From Muscardinus avellanarius (taxonomy: Eukaryota; Chordata; Mammalia; Rodentia; Gliridae): DNA of 64,000 nt. The notes under the pieces were generated by a model, which was given only the letters and a program-made list of their open reading frames with translations, searched no databases and was not told the origin of the DNA. The position numbers were made by a program, and so were the translations under genes. Within the stretch, counting starts at the first letter, position 1; every line of letters begins with the position of its first letter. The stretch spans positions 115,052,441-115,116,440 of the forward strand of contig OY726559.1 in the NCBI GenBank assembly GCA_963383645.1, in the 5' to 3' direction. Positions 13,901 to 24,885 of the stretch are shown piece by piece.

Positions 13901-15910
13901 TTTTATTTTTTTGAGGTCTGGGATGGAACCCAGAGGCATTCAACCTCCGAGCTACACCCCCTGCCCTATTTTTTATTCTTTATTTTGAAACAGGGCCTCA
14001 CTGAGTTGCAGAGGGCCTCAGTAAGTAGCTGAGGTTGTCCGCAAACCACCATCCTCCTATCTCAGCCTCCCGAATGCTGGGATCACAGGCGTGTACCACC
14101 ATGCCCAGCTTATTTTTATTTTTTATTTGGAAACGGTCTCACTAAGTTGCAGAGGCTGTCTTTGAACCTGGGGTCCTCCTTTCTCAGCCTCCTGTAATGG
14201 GATCACAGGTGTGCACCACCATGCCTGCCTCTTTTCAGTCTTTGTTTTTTTTTTTTTTTTGGTGGTACTGGGGGTGGAACCCAGAGGCTTTCTACCTCCG
14301 GGCTACACTCCCAGACCTATTTTATTTGGAAAAAGGGTCTCACTAAGTTATTGAGAGCCCCACTAAGTAGCTGAGGCTGGCTTCGAACCTGTGCGATTCT
14401 CCTGTCTCAGCCTCCCAAGCACGGGGATTACAAGCGTGCACCACCACACTTTTCAGCGTGCGCCCGGCTCTTTTCAGTCTTTTCTGATTCATCTCTCCTT
14501 TAGGCTTTCAGTTCCCTGGCCCGAGACATCTTACTCAAATCAGGAGGACGGAGATTGGTGAGTTGGTGGCTCTGCTGGGCTGGGGACCACTAATTGTACG
14601 TGTGTTGGGGATAAAATAGAAGGTAGCCAAGCATGGTGGCACATGCTTGTAATCATAACCCTTTGGAGACTGAGACAAGGGAGCACAGGTTCGAGGACAG
14701 CCTCAGTAAATCGTTGAGACTGTCAGTAACCTAACAAGACCCATTTTCAAAACAATATAATAGAGCTGGGCATGGTGGCGCATGCTAGTAATCCCTGCGC
14801 TTGAGAGGCTGAGACAGGAGGATCGTACAGGTTCGAAGCCAGCCTCAGCTACTTAGTGAGGCTTTCAGCAACTTAGTGAGACCCTGTTTCCAAATAAAAT
14901 AAATAAAAATATATATTAAAAAAAAAAGGTCTGGGAGTATAGCCCGGAGGTAGAGAGCCTCTAGGTTCAACACCCAGTACCACCAATAAATAAATAAAAT
15001 AATAATAATATTAATAAAGGCTGGGCATGTAGCTCACAGGTTTTAGGACAGCTTCAGCAACTTAGCAAGGCTTTCAGCAACTTGGTGAGACCCTTTTCAA
15101 AATAAAGAATAAAATTAGTAGCTGGGTAATGGTAGCACACACTTGTAATCCCAGTACTTGGGAGGCTGAGACAGGAGGATCCCGGTTCGCAGCCAGCCTT
15201 AGTGAGACCCTTTGCAAATCAGTGAGACCCTGTTTCAAAATAAAGAATAAAAAATCAGGCTAGGGTAGAGATAGAATGCCCCTGGGTTTAATCCACAGCA
15301 CCACAAAATAAAACATAAATGTAAAAAAAAAAAAAAAAAAAAAGCCAGACATGGTGGTGTACGGTTGTAATCCCAGCATTCAGGAGGCTGAGACAGAAGG
15401 ATCACAGTTTGCAGACAGCTTCAGCCACTTAGTGAGGCCCTTTGCAACTCAGTGAGACCCTGCTTCAAAATAAAGAATAAAAAATAGGGCAGGGGGTATA
15501 GCTCAAAGATAGAATGTCCCTGCATTCAATCCATAGCTCCACAAAACAAAAAATAAAAAAAGCTGGTTGTGATGGCGCACACTTGTAATCCCAGCATTCG
15601 GGAGGCTGAGACAGGAGGACCATGTTTCACGGACAGGGTCAGCTACTTAGTGAGGCCCTTTGCAACTCAGTGAGACCCAGTTTCAAAATAAAGAATAAAA
15701 AATAGGTCTGGGGGCATAGCTCGGAGGTCGAATGCCCCTGGGTTCCATCCCCAGTGCTACAAATAAACAAACAAATAAATAAAAATAGGACTGGGGGGTA
15801 TAGCTTGTGCTAGAATGCCAATCAGATAAACCTCCAGTACTGCTAAAATAAATAAATAAAATAGGTCTGAGAGTGTAGCTTGCTGGTAGAACATCCCCGG
15901 GTTCTGCCTG

Positions 15911-15953
<43 letters not shown>

Positions 15954-16142
15954 ACACACACACGTATTCACGGGGAGGTGCAGTGCTAAGAGTCGTTCCA
16001 GTGGGTGGGCTTCAGTTCCCAGCCTCCTGTCCCAACCCTGACCTGTGTCACCTCCTCCCTCTAGGGAAACAGCAACAGGCCTCCCGGCGCTGATCTGAAA
16101 ACCTCGGACAAGAAGAGTGCCAACAAGTGCTCCCTGGGCTGA
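7167..16142 (+). CDS. RAB13: Rab13 small GTPase (eight coding exons)
   Basis: Rab13 is a membrane-trafficking GTPase of the Rab8/Rab13 branch. It acts at recycling endosomes, the trans-Golgi and tight junctions, and at protrusion tips. Coding exons are 7167-7290, 10370-10430, 11631-11691, 13000-13077, 13156-13245, 13326-13391, 14504-14557 and 16065-16142. That is 612 nt or 203 residues, the usual length. The nucleotide-binding motifs are all intact: GDSGVGKT (15-22), switch I around T40, WDTAGQE (62-68), NKCD (121-124) and TSAK (150-153). The C-terminal CSLG (Cys200) is the CAAX-type prenylation site. The ATG context GCCATGG is strong. Introns 1, 2, 3, 6 and 7 are packed with SINEs, whereas introns 4 and 5 are under 100 bp. 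Confidence 0.97.
7461..7684 (-). repeat. Full-length B1-dID-like SINE in RAB13 intron 1
   Basis: This is a clean reference copy on the minus strand. The element starts at 7684 with GCCAGGCGTGGTGGCGCAC, has CAGCATTC-class left-monomer sequence (here CAGCACTC) and the cagcctcag/actcagtgaga repeats. It then passes through an A-rich linker into GGGCTGGGGGTGTAGCCTGGAG...GGTTCCATCCCCAGTAC and ends in a pure A-tail of over 20 bases. A pure tail suggests fairly recent insertion. Confidence 0.88.
8200..12970 (+). repeat. Mostly plus-strand SINE clusters in RAB13 introns 1-3
   Basis: Head-to-tail plus-strand SINE copies occupy about 8200-9310, 9490-10280, 10700-10920, 11128-11325 and 11870-12970, and one minus-strand copy lies at 11335-11550. 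The coding exons at 10370-10430 and 11631-11691 lie between them. Copies at 9990-10200 and 11128-11325 are type C. A-tails have grown into (GAAA)n at 8812-8866 and (TAAA)n near 9255-9300. Only a unique segment around 9310-9480 lacks repeats and it shows no coding potential. Confidence 0.85.
13440..15963. repeat. SINE clusters and (CA)n in RAB13 introns 6-7
   Basis: A type-C plus-strand SINE lies at 13445-13642, followed by a type-A plus copy to about 13850. Several minus-strand copies fill 13870-14470 immediately before coding exon 7. Seven or more plus-strand copies in a row fill about 14620-15900. The run ends in an interrupted (CA)n tract at 15914-15963. Confidence 0.85.
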
Positions 16143-16555
16143 GTGGCTCTCCTGCCTCCGCCCGGAGCCTGGAGGCTGAACCCAGGGAGGCCGGGCTGCG
16201 TGGAGGCTGCGCCGGGGAGACACAGCAGAGGGACTTGGAGGGAAAGATGGGTTGGTGGTGAGAAGATGGAGAAGCGGAAAAAGGAAAAAGGCAGGAAAAA
16301 AAAGAAGGAAGCAGGGAGGGGGAGGAGGGAGAGGAGAGGACCCAGGAAGTGACAGAAGGGAGGAGGGAAGAGGACAGGGAAGAGGGATGAGAGGATGAAT
16401 GGCCTCAGGCATCGGACTTTGCGTGGGTTTTCAGATCAAACATAAATGTAAATATATTGACTTATTTTGATACCGGGTCAGTTTTTGTGTCCTGCGAGAG
16501 ACCGGCTCAGCACCGCTGAAGGGTTGCACTCTGCACGGTCTTTCTCAGTATTAAA
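16143..16555 (+). promoter_or_regulatory. RAB13: RAB13 3' UTR with GA-rich region and ATTAAA signal
   Basis: The 3' UTR carries an almost pure purine (G/A) stretch from about 16240 to 16395 on the sense strand. A polyadenylation signal ATTAAA lies at 16550-16555. RAB13 mRNA is an established member of the APC-dependent RNAs that are localised to cell protrusions through GA-rich 3' UTR elements, so this tract is the likely localisation element. No SINE interrupts it, although SINEs crowd both sides. Confidence 0.7.
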
Positions 16556-16779
16556 GGCCACTGTTTGCACCAACGTCCACTGTTTGCACCAACGTCTGTC
16601 CCCCTGTTTGGGTAGCTTCATTACTGTCAGAATTGCTTTCCACTCATCCAATTCTTGCCTAGTCCAGGTGGTCGGTGCACCTGTCTAGCTGGGTCCCCCA
16701 GCCCTGCTCCAGCTTTTTTTCTTTTCTTTTTCTTTTCTTTTCTTTTCTTTTTTCTTTTCTTTTCTTTTTTTTTTTTTTC

Positions 16780-18240
16780 AGTACTGTGGATGGACCAAGT
16801 ACCAGCTCTATTCCCCCCCACCCCTGTACTGGGGATCGAATCCCAGAGCATTCTACAGAGTTACACCCCTACCCCTATTTTTTATTCTTTATTTTTGAAA
16901 CAGGGTCTCACTAGCCGAGTGTGGTGGCGCACACTTGTAATCTCAGCTTTCAGGAGGCGGAGACCAGCGCATCCTGGTTCCCAGACAGCCTCAGCTACTT
17001 AGGGAGGCCCTTCCCAAGTTAGTGAGATCTTGTTTCAAAATATGTAAAGACTAAGCCGGGTGTGGTGCCGCGCGCTTGTAATCCCAGCTCTTGGGAGGCT
17101 GAGGCACGAGGATCGCACAGGTTCGAAGTCAGCCTCATCTACTTAGTGAGGCTCTCAGCACTTTAGTGAGATCCTGTTTACAAATAAAATATAAAATAGG
17201 TCTAGGAATATGGCCCGGAGGTAGGAAAGCCCCTGGGTTCCACCCCCAGTACCACACAAAAGAAAAGACTAAAACTTAGGGCTGGAGGTGTGGCTCCAGC
17301 CTTTTGCAAAAAAAAAAAGGGCCTCACTGAGTTGCAAAGGACCTAAGTGGCTGAGGCTGTCCACGAACTGTGATCCTACAGTGTCCACCTCCCAAATGCT
17401 GGGATTACAAACGTATTCTTTCTTTCCTTTTTTCTTTTCTTTATTTGCAGTACTAGCGATAGAACCCAGGGGCCTTCCACTTCTGAGCTACAACTTTAGC
17501 CCTATTTTTATTCTTTTTTTTTTTTTTTTTTTGGTGGTACTGGGGAGTTCATGGAAACCCTTCTACCTCCGGGCTACACTCCCAGACCTATTTTATACTT
17601 TTTATTTGGAAACAGGGTCTCTTAAACCAGCGCGTCTGGCTTCGAACCTGCGCGATCCTCCTGTCTCCGCCTTCCAAGTGCGGGGATTACAAGCATGTGC
17701 CACCACTCCAGGCCCTATTTTTTTATTCTTTATTTTGAAACAGGGTCTCACTGAGTTGCAAAGGGCCTCACTAAGTGGCTGAGGCTGGCCGCGAACCGCG
17801 ATCCTCCTGTCTCAGCCTCCCGAATGCTGCGATTACAAGCGTGCGCCACCACGCCCGGCTCCTTTGAAGTTTATTTTAAATACATGTCTTTACAATAAAA
17901 ATTTAAAATAAATAAATAAATACATGTCTTTAGAGCCGATTACTTGTAGTTGGGAGGCTGAGACAAGAAGGATCCCAGGATCGCTGCTAGTCTCAGCAAC
18001 TAACTATAACCTGTTTCAAAATAAAATAGGGTTGGAAGCTGGGCGTGGTGGCGCACTTTCATAATCCAGTGCTTGGGAGATCGCAAAGATTCGAAGCCAG
18101 CCTCAGCTACTTAGGCTCTCAGCAATTTAGACCCTATTTCCAAATAAAACAGAAAACAGGTCTGGGGGAAAGTCTCTGGGCTTCATCCTCAGCACCACAA
18201 AAGTAATAAAAAAATAAAATAGGGTTGGGGCCAAAAGAAT
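16780..18240. repeat. SINEs between RAB13 and JTB
   Basis: A CT-rich run (about 16718-16780) leads into a minus-strand SINE fragment. Plus-strand copies follow at about 16912-17280, minus-strand copies at 17300-17870 (type C at 17509-17714), and worn plus-strand copies at 17930-18240. Several copies are inserted inside others. No gene is seen. Confidence 0.82.
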
Positions 18241-18399
18241 AATTTTTAAAAAAAAGGACCTAAAGTCCCGGCAGGGCGACATACTGTCTTCATGCTCCCC
18301 CTCGCCCAAAACGGGCAAACAGGTGACTGCCCAGGGGGCAAGGAAGCAAAAGGACACACGACTCCAGAACACAAAACTTTCTGCGCTCCCGCAAGGGCT

Positions 18400-18764
18400 T
18401 CCGGGATCTCCAGGCCGCGGGGGGCGTGCCAATGGGCGGGGCCCCTCTGCGCAGGCGCAGTGACGCCCGGTAGCCGCCCAGCCTGCACTCGCTGTGGAAA
18501 ACTACAAGTCCCAGGATCCTCCGCGCGCAGGATGGCGGCGCCGGGGGCGGAGGCCCAGGTGAGCGGATGCTAGGCCCCGAGCGCCGGGCAAAGGGATCTT
18601 GCGTCCCTGGAAATGCGTCTGGACTTTTCCCGTGTGGCCATGGCGTCATCCGGGTAGAGACTTTGCTCTTCCACGAGGAAGGGCGCTGAGCCGGAAGCCC
18701 CGGGAGCGCCGCGGGGGCACGGCCGCCCCAGGCCCCCGCCCGGCAGGTGCGGCCCGAGCGCTCC
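18400..18764 (+). promoter_or_regulatory. JTB: JTB promoter region with ZNF143-type and YY1-type motifs
   Basis: A CpG-rich island begins near 18400. It contains ACTACAAGTCCC at 18501-18512, the core of the ZNF143/THAP11 (SBS) promoter motif. AGGATGGCGGCG follows at 18529-18540 and is YY1-like. An ATG at 18532 begins a short open frame ending at a good splice donor, CAG|GTGAGC at 18558/18559. This may be an alternative first exon. Binding is inferred from motifs only. Confidence 0.55.
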
Positions 18765-19201
18765 ATGCCCGCGGGCGCGGGGAGGCGTGGCCCCCCGGGC
18801 GGCCGCCTGGGCTGGCTGCTCTGCGCGCTCGCCGTCCAGCTGTGGTAAGGAAGGCGGGGTGCGGGGCTGCGAGGCGGGGGCTCCCCGGGGTCCGCTTCCT
18901 AACGTTGCCTCTTCTCCCTCCCACCGCTGCAGCCACGCAGAAGCGTCCGTGCGGGAGGAGAAGCTGTCAGGTGGGTGATGTCAGAGGCCCGACAACCCCG
19001 GAGTTGGAATCCAGGGACATGCGACCCCGAGCTACACCCCTGCCCTATTTTTTTTTTTTTTTTAATTCTTTCTTTTGAAACAGGGTCTCACTGAGTTGCA
19101 GAGGGCCTCACTAAGTAGCTGAGGCTGTCCGTGAACCGTGATCCCCATCTCAGCCTCCCATATGCTGGGATTACAAGAGTGCGCCATTACGCCTGGCTCG
19201 C

Positions 19202-19261
<60 letters not shown>

Positions 19262-20007
19262 TATTGTGGTACTGGAGGTGGAACCCAGAGGCTTTCTACC
19301 TCCGGGCTATACTCCCAACCCTATTTTTATATTATTGTTTTGGAAACAGAGTCTCACTAAGTTGATGAGAGCCTCACTAAGTAGCTGAGGCTGGCTTCGA
19401 ACCTGGGCGATCATCCTGTCTCCGCCTCCCAAGCGCGGGGATTACAAGGGTGCCCCACCACGCCTGGCTCTTATTCATTATTTTGAAACAGGGTCTCACT
19501 AAGTTGTTGAGAGTCTCACTAAGTACCTGAGGCTGGCCAAGAACCTGCGATCCTCCTGTCTCAGCCTCCCAAGTACCAGGATTCCAAGCGTGCACTACCA
19601 CAGCTGGGTAACACCATAGATTTTACTATTTTCCTTGTATACGAAGATCACATATGGCACATGACATAAAATGAGGGCAAGTGCTTTGCTGGGAAGATGG
19701 ATGCAGAGGGCCTTTGGGGGAAATGTTTTGGGAAGGGCCTGAGCTGGCATTTCTTTCTCCCAGTGAGCGCCTCAACTTTACCCTGCTGGCTGGTGGAAGA
19801 GTTTGTGGTGGCGGAAGAGTGTACACCGTGTTCTAATTTCCAGGCTGTGAGTATGTTTTCTCTCCCATATTTCTCACGTCTAAGACTAGTTTCATTAAGC
19901 ATGCCTCCACGTGTGCCTTTCTTCTTTTACTTACAGTCTCATTATATGTCTAAACCAGAGCTTGTCTTCCCCCTGAAAACATGTCACTTTGTGTGTGTAT
20001 CTGTCTT

Positions 20008-20049
<42 letters not shown>

Positions 20050-22563
20050 TTCTCTCTCTCCTCTCTCTCTCTCTCTCTGTCTCTCCCTCCCTCCCTCCCT
20101 CTCTCTCTCTCCCTCTCTCTGGTACTGGCGATTCTACCTCTGAGCTATACCCCCACCCTTGTTTTATTTTGAAACAGTGTCTCACTAGGTTGATGAGAGT
20201 CTCACTACTTGCTGAGGCTGGCCTTGAACCTGTAATCATCCTGTCTCAGCCTCCCAAGTACTGGGATTCCAAACACACACCGCCATACCTGGCTATTTTT
20301 ATTTTGAAACAGGATCTTGCTACGTTGCTGAAACTAGCCCTAAACCTGTGATCCTTCTATTTGAGTCTCCCAAGTATTGGCATTACCAGCATGCGCTACA
20401 GTGCCAGGCAAACATGTCCTTTTCTTTTCAAGCTAATAGCAGTATTCAACTAATAACTGTGATCTGTTTTTTTGTTTTGTTTTGTTTTGTTTTTGAGGGG
20501 CATTGCTGGGGATTGAACCCAGAAGCATTCTACCTCTGAGCTACCTCTGAGCTAAACCTCCAGCCCGATTTTATTTTTATTTTATTTTTGAATTTTTATT
20601 TTATTTATTTATTTTTGTGGGTCTGGGGATGGAACTCAGTGGCATTCGACCTCCGAGCTATACCCCCTGCCCTGTTTTTATTCTTTATTTTGAAACAGGG
20701 TCTTACTAAGTTACGGAGGTCACTAAGTAGCTGAGGCCTCACTAAGTAGCTGAGGCTGTCCATGAACCGCAATCCTCCGGTCTCAGCCTCCCGAATGTTG
20801 GGATTACAAGTGTGAGCCACCACGCTTAGCTTATTCTTTATTTTATTTTATTTTTATTATTTATTATTTATTAATTAATTTTATTTTTGGTGGTACTGGG
20901 AGTGAAACCCAGGGGCTTTTCTATCTCTGGGGTACATTCCCAGACTTATTTTATACTTTATTTTGAAACAGGGTCTCACTAAGTTGCTGAGAGCCTCACA
21001 CAGTAGCTGAGGCTGGATTCAAACCTGTGTGTTCCTCCTGTCTCATCCTCCTAAGCGCTGGGATTATAAGCCTGCGCCACCATGCCCGGCTTTTATTTTT
21101 AATTTTTATTTATATATTTATTTATTTATTATTATTATTATTATTTATTTTTTGGTGGTACTGGGGTTCCTGGAAGCCCTTCTACCTACGGGCTACACTC
21201 CCAGACCTATTTTTACATTTTTATTTGGAAACAGGGTCTCCTAAGCCAGCGCACGCGGCTGGCTTCGAACCTGCGCGATCCTCCTGTCTCTGCCTCCCAA
21301 GCGCGGGGATTACAAGCGTGCGCCACCACGCCCGGCCTATTTTTTTATTTTTATTTTTGGTGGTACTAGGGGTAGAACCCAGAGCCTTTTTACCTCCGGG
21401 CTATACTCCCAGACCTTTTATATTTTATTTGGAAACGGTCTCACAAGGTTGCTGAAAGCCTCACTAAGTAGCTGAGGCTGGCTTCGAACCTGCACAATCC
21501 TCCTGTCTCAGCCTCTCAAGCGCGGGGATTACAAGCGTGCGCCACCACGCCCAGCTTATTTTTAATTTTTAAATGGGGTCTTGCTAATTTGCTAAGAACC
21601 TTACTAAATTGCTGAAGCTGGCATCAAACCTGTAGTCCTAGCTGGGTGTTGTGCCACACGCTTGTAATCCCAGCATTTGGGAGGCTGAGACAGGATTGTG
21701 GTTCGCAGACAGCCTCAGCTACTTAGTGAAGCCCTCTGCAACTCAGTGAGACCCTGTTTCAAAATAAAACTAAAAACAGGGCTGAGGGTGTAGCTTGGAG
21801 GTAGAATGCTTCTGGGTTCCATTCCCAGTAGCGCAGAAAAACAAAAACAACCCTGCAGTCCTTCTGTTTCAGCCTCCCAAGTACTGGGATTACAAGCATG
21901 TACCACCGTGCCCGGCTTTTCTAACATATTTCTAATCTCATAACTGTTATCAAGCACAACTCTTTTTTTTAAAATTTTTGATACTGGGAATTGAATGTAG
22001 GGGCATTTTACCTTTGAGCTTTACCCCAGCCTTTTTTTGTGTGTGTGATACTGGGGATTAAGCCCAGGAGCCTTCTACCTCCAAGACACCCCCCAGCACT
22101 ATTTTTATTTTTATTTTGAAAAAGAGTCTGGCTAGATTGGTGAGAATCTCACTGCTTGCCAAGGCTGTCCTCAAACCTGCAATCCTCGTGTCTCAGTCTC
22201 TCAAATACTGGGATTATAGGTGTGGGCCACCATGCCTGGCTCCTCTTATTCTTCCTCTCTCTCTTTCTCTCTTTCTTCTTGAAATAGGGTCTCCCACGCC
22301 GGGCGTGTTGGCGGGCATTTGTAATCTCAACATTCGGGAGGCTGAGGCAGGAGAATCCGTATTCGCGGACAGCCTCAGCTACTTAGTGAGGCCCTCTGCA
22401 ACTCAGTGAGACCCTGTTTCAAAATAAAGAATAAAAAATAGGGCTGGTGGGTGTAGCTCGAGGTAGAATGCCCCTGGGTTCAATCCCCAGACCTGCAAAA
22501 AAAAAGAAAGAAAGAAAGAAAGAAAGAAGAAAGAAAGAAGAAAGAAAGAAAGAAAGAAAGAAA

Positions 22564-22612
<49 letters not shown>

Positions 22613-23895
22613 GAAGAAAGAGGTCTCCCTGAGTTGCTGAGGGTCTTGCTAAGTCGCTGAGGCTGGTCTCAAGCCTGTCATCCTCTGGTCTCAGCCCCCA
22701 CGTACTGAGATTACGAGCGTGCACCCGCCCATTTGGCTACATCAGAGCTCATTAGCTCTGAACATGCTGCTTAGGCCCTTGACCCCGCTGAAGTACAGCC
22801 TTCCTGTTCCTCCTGCTGCCTTTGCCTAACGGTTCTTTTCTCCTGGCAGAAAACCACCCCCGAGTGCGGTTCCACGGGGTATGTGGAGAAAATCACATGC
22901 AGCTCCTCCAAGAGGAGTGAGTTCAAAAGGTGAGGACGGTCTCTCATCTTGGACACTTGAGCCTGCGGCTTTCCGTAGATAGTTTCAGCTCTTCCTCCCG
23001 GTCCAGGGGCGGCCCAGCATCCTGGGCAGGGAAGAAACCTGGGGCTACATCACTCAAGCCCAAGTCCTACTTCTCCTCCTCGGCACTGTTATTGGTTGTA
23101 TTTTCTCACCAATAAAAGTGGTTACTAGCCAGGCGTGGTGGCTCACGCTTGTCATCCCAGCGCTTGGGAGGCTGAGACAGGAGGATCACGCAGGTTCGAA
23201 GCCAGCCTCAGCTACTTAGTGAGGCTCTCAGCAACTTAGTGAGACCCTGTTTCCAAATAAAATAACAAAAAACAGGTCTGGGAGTATAGCCCGGAGGTAG
23301 AAAGCCTCTGTGTTCTACCCCCCAATACCACACACACAAAAAAAGTGGTTACTAGCCGGGTACAGTGGCGCACGCTTGTAATCCCAGCGTTTGGGAAGCT
23401 GAGACAGGAGGATCGCAGTTCACAGACAGCCTCAGCTACTTAGTGAGGCCCTCCACAACTTAGTGAGACCCTGTTTCAAAATAAAGAATAAAAAATAGGG
23501 CTGGGATGTAGCTCAGAGGTAGAATGCCCTTAGGTTCCATCCCCAGTACCGAAAAAAAAAAAAGCAAAAAACCTGGTTACTGTGAGTGCGCCTTATCTCC
23601 CCAGCTAATGTAAGCACATAGGCTGGCCCTGGCTTTCTCTTGCCTTTTGGATATTACTTGGCGGGCCTGACGCGGAAGGGAGATTGGAAGGAGAACCTGT
23701 CTGGCCTTCTGGGAGTAACTGTTCCTTCCTGCCCTCAGCTGCCGCTCGGCTCTGATGGAAGAACGCTTGTTCTGGAAGTTCGAAGGGGCCGTGGTGGGGG
23801 TGGCCTTGGTCTTCGCTTGCCTCGTCATCGCCCGGCAACGACAGCTGGACAGGAAGGCCCTGGAGAAGGTCCGGAAGCAAATTGAATCCATATAG
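18765..23895 (+). CDS. JTB: JTB, jumping translocation breakpoint protein (five exons)
   Basis: JTB is a small single-pass type I membrane protein linked to cytokinesis and mitochondrial or apoptotic control. Coding exons are 18765-18844, 18933-18970, 19764-19846, 22850-22929 and 23739-23895. That is 438 nt or 145 residues, one less than I recall for human. The product has an N-terminal hydrophobic signal sequence (about 16-27, LGWLLCALAVQL). A cysteine-rich ectodomain follows, with LPCWLVEEFVVAEEC, TPC and ITCSSSKR. A transmembrane segment lies at about 109-125 (EGAVVGVALVFACLVIA). The short basic tail ends in KQIESI. Exon phases match throughout. Introns 2 to 4 are SINE-loaded. The gene is in tandem behind RAB13. 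Confidence 0.95.
19000..19610 (-). repeat. SINE trio with (CTTT)n in JTB intron 2
   Basis: Three minus-strand SINE copies lie head to tail. The second has its tail converted into a (CTTT)n run at 19203-19263. The cluster ends about 150 bp before coding exon 3. Confidence 0.85.
20011..22740. repeat. (CT)n tract and SINE cluster in JTB intron 3
   Basis: A pyrimidine tract of mainly (CT)n runs from 20011 to about 20120. Minus-strand SINEs follow up to about 21600, including a type-C copy at 21134-21336. A plus copy lies at 21630-21850, minus fragments extend to 22260, a plus copy at 22290-22500 carries a long (GAAA)n tail at 22506-22620, and a final minus fragment follows. Confidence 0.85.
23125..23560 (+). 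repeat. Two tandem SINEs of different subfamilies in JTB intron 4
   Basis: The first copy (23125-23335) is type B: it carries CAGGTTCGAAGCCAGCC and AATAGGTCT-class features (AGCCCGGAGGTAGAAAGCC). The second copy (23350-23560) is type A, with ATCGCAGTTC, GGCCCTC and CCCTTAGGTTCCATCC. They sit directly next to each other in the same orientation. Confidence 0.85.
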
Positions 23896-24013
23896 CTACG
23901 TCCCCCTTTATCCTGGCTTTACCAGCCGGATCTCGGAGAGCGGAATGGACTGATTGTACCTTGGTTCTTTGGAGCCCTTTCCCCAGCTTCCTCTTCAGAT
24001 CATTAACGAGCAC

Positions 24014-24019
24014 AATAAA
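24014..24019 (+). terminator. JTB: JTB polyadenylation signal AATAAA
   Basis: AATAAA lies about 120 bases after the JTB stop codon, in non-repetitive sequence. A G/T-rich downstream element (TCGTGTCCTTCTCC onward) follows within 25 bases. Confidence 0.8.
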
Positions 24020-24138
24020 AAGTAAAATCGTGTCCTTCTCCTTACAGTAATTTGGTCTAGAGCAGGAAGTCATGGGGGCAGAGAGAGAAAGGAGGTGGTA
24101 CTCTACCAGGCACCTACCACCTTCTCCGCTTTGATGAC

Positions 24139-24140
<2 letters not shown>

Positions 24141-24187
<47 letters not shown>

Positions 24188-24387
24188 ACTGGAATTGAAT
24201 CCAGAGGGCATTCTGGGTGACATCCCCAGCCATGTTTTTATTCTTTATTTTGAAACAGGGTCTCACTAAGTTGCAGAGGCTGGCTGTGAGCCTATGATCC
24301 TCCTGTCTCAGCCTCCCAAGTTCTGGGATTACAAACATGAACCACCATGCCTGGCTACCACTTTATTTTATTTATTTATTTTTTCTT

Positions 24388-24418
<31 letters not shown>

Positions 24419-24600
24419 GTGGTACTGGGGTTCCTGGAAGCCCTTCTACTTCCGGGCTACACTCCCAGACCTATTTTATACTTTTTTATTTTTGGAAACA
24501 GGGTCTCTTAGCCAAAGCAGCTGACTTCGAACCTGCACGATCCTCCTGTCTCTGCCTCCCAAGCGCGGGGATTACAAGCGTGCGCCACCACGCCCGGCTT
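24141..24600 (-). repeat. (GT)n and two SINEs downstream of JTB
   Basis: A (GT)22 microsatellite occupies 24141-24184. A minus-strand SINE follows to about 24360. A type-C minus-strand copy at 24402-24600 has a long pure T-run, intact CGCCACCACGCCCGGC start sequence and little visible decay. It directly abuts the 3' end of the LINE-1. Confidence 0.85.
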
Positions 24601-24885
24601 AAATTTTTTTTTATTGGTGCATTATATTCAAACATCATATTGGGGTAAAAAACTTGTGTGTACAAACATGTACTCATCGCTGATTTAACCCCTACCCAAT
24701 TCCCACCCCATTCCCTCCCCGTCCCTCCCTCCCTTGCTTGGCTTAGTGATTGACTTCGATATATTTAAGTACATTGTGTGTTTTAGAGATTTTCCTCTTC
24801 CCCCTCCTTTCTCCTCCTTTAGGTTGTCTTGTTTGCTCCTCTATAGGATTTCCTCTTTCAAGAGTTCCTCCTTTGACCCATTTCT

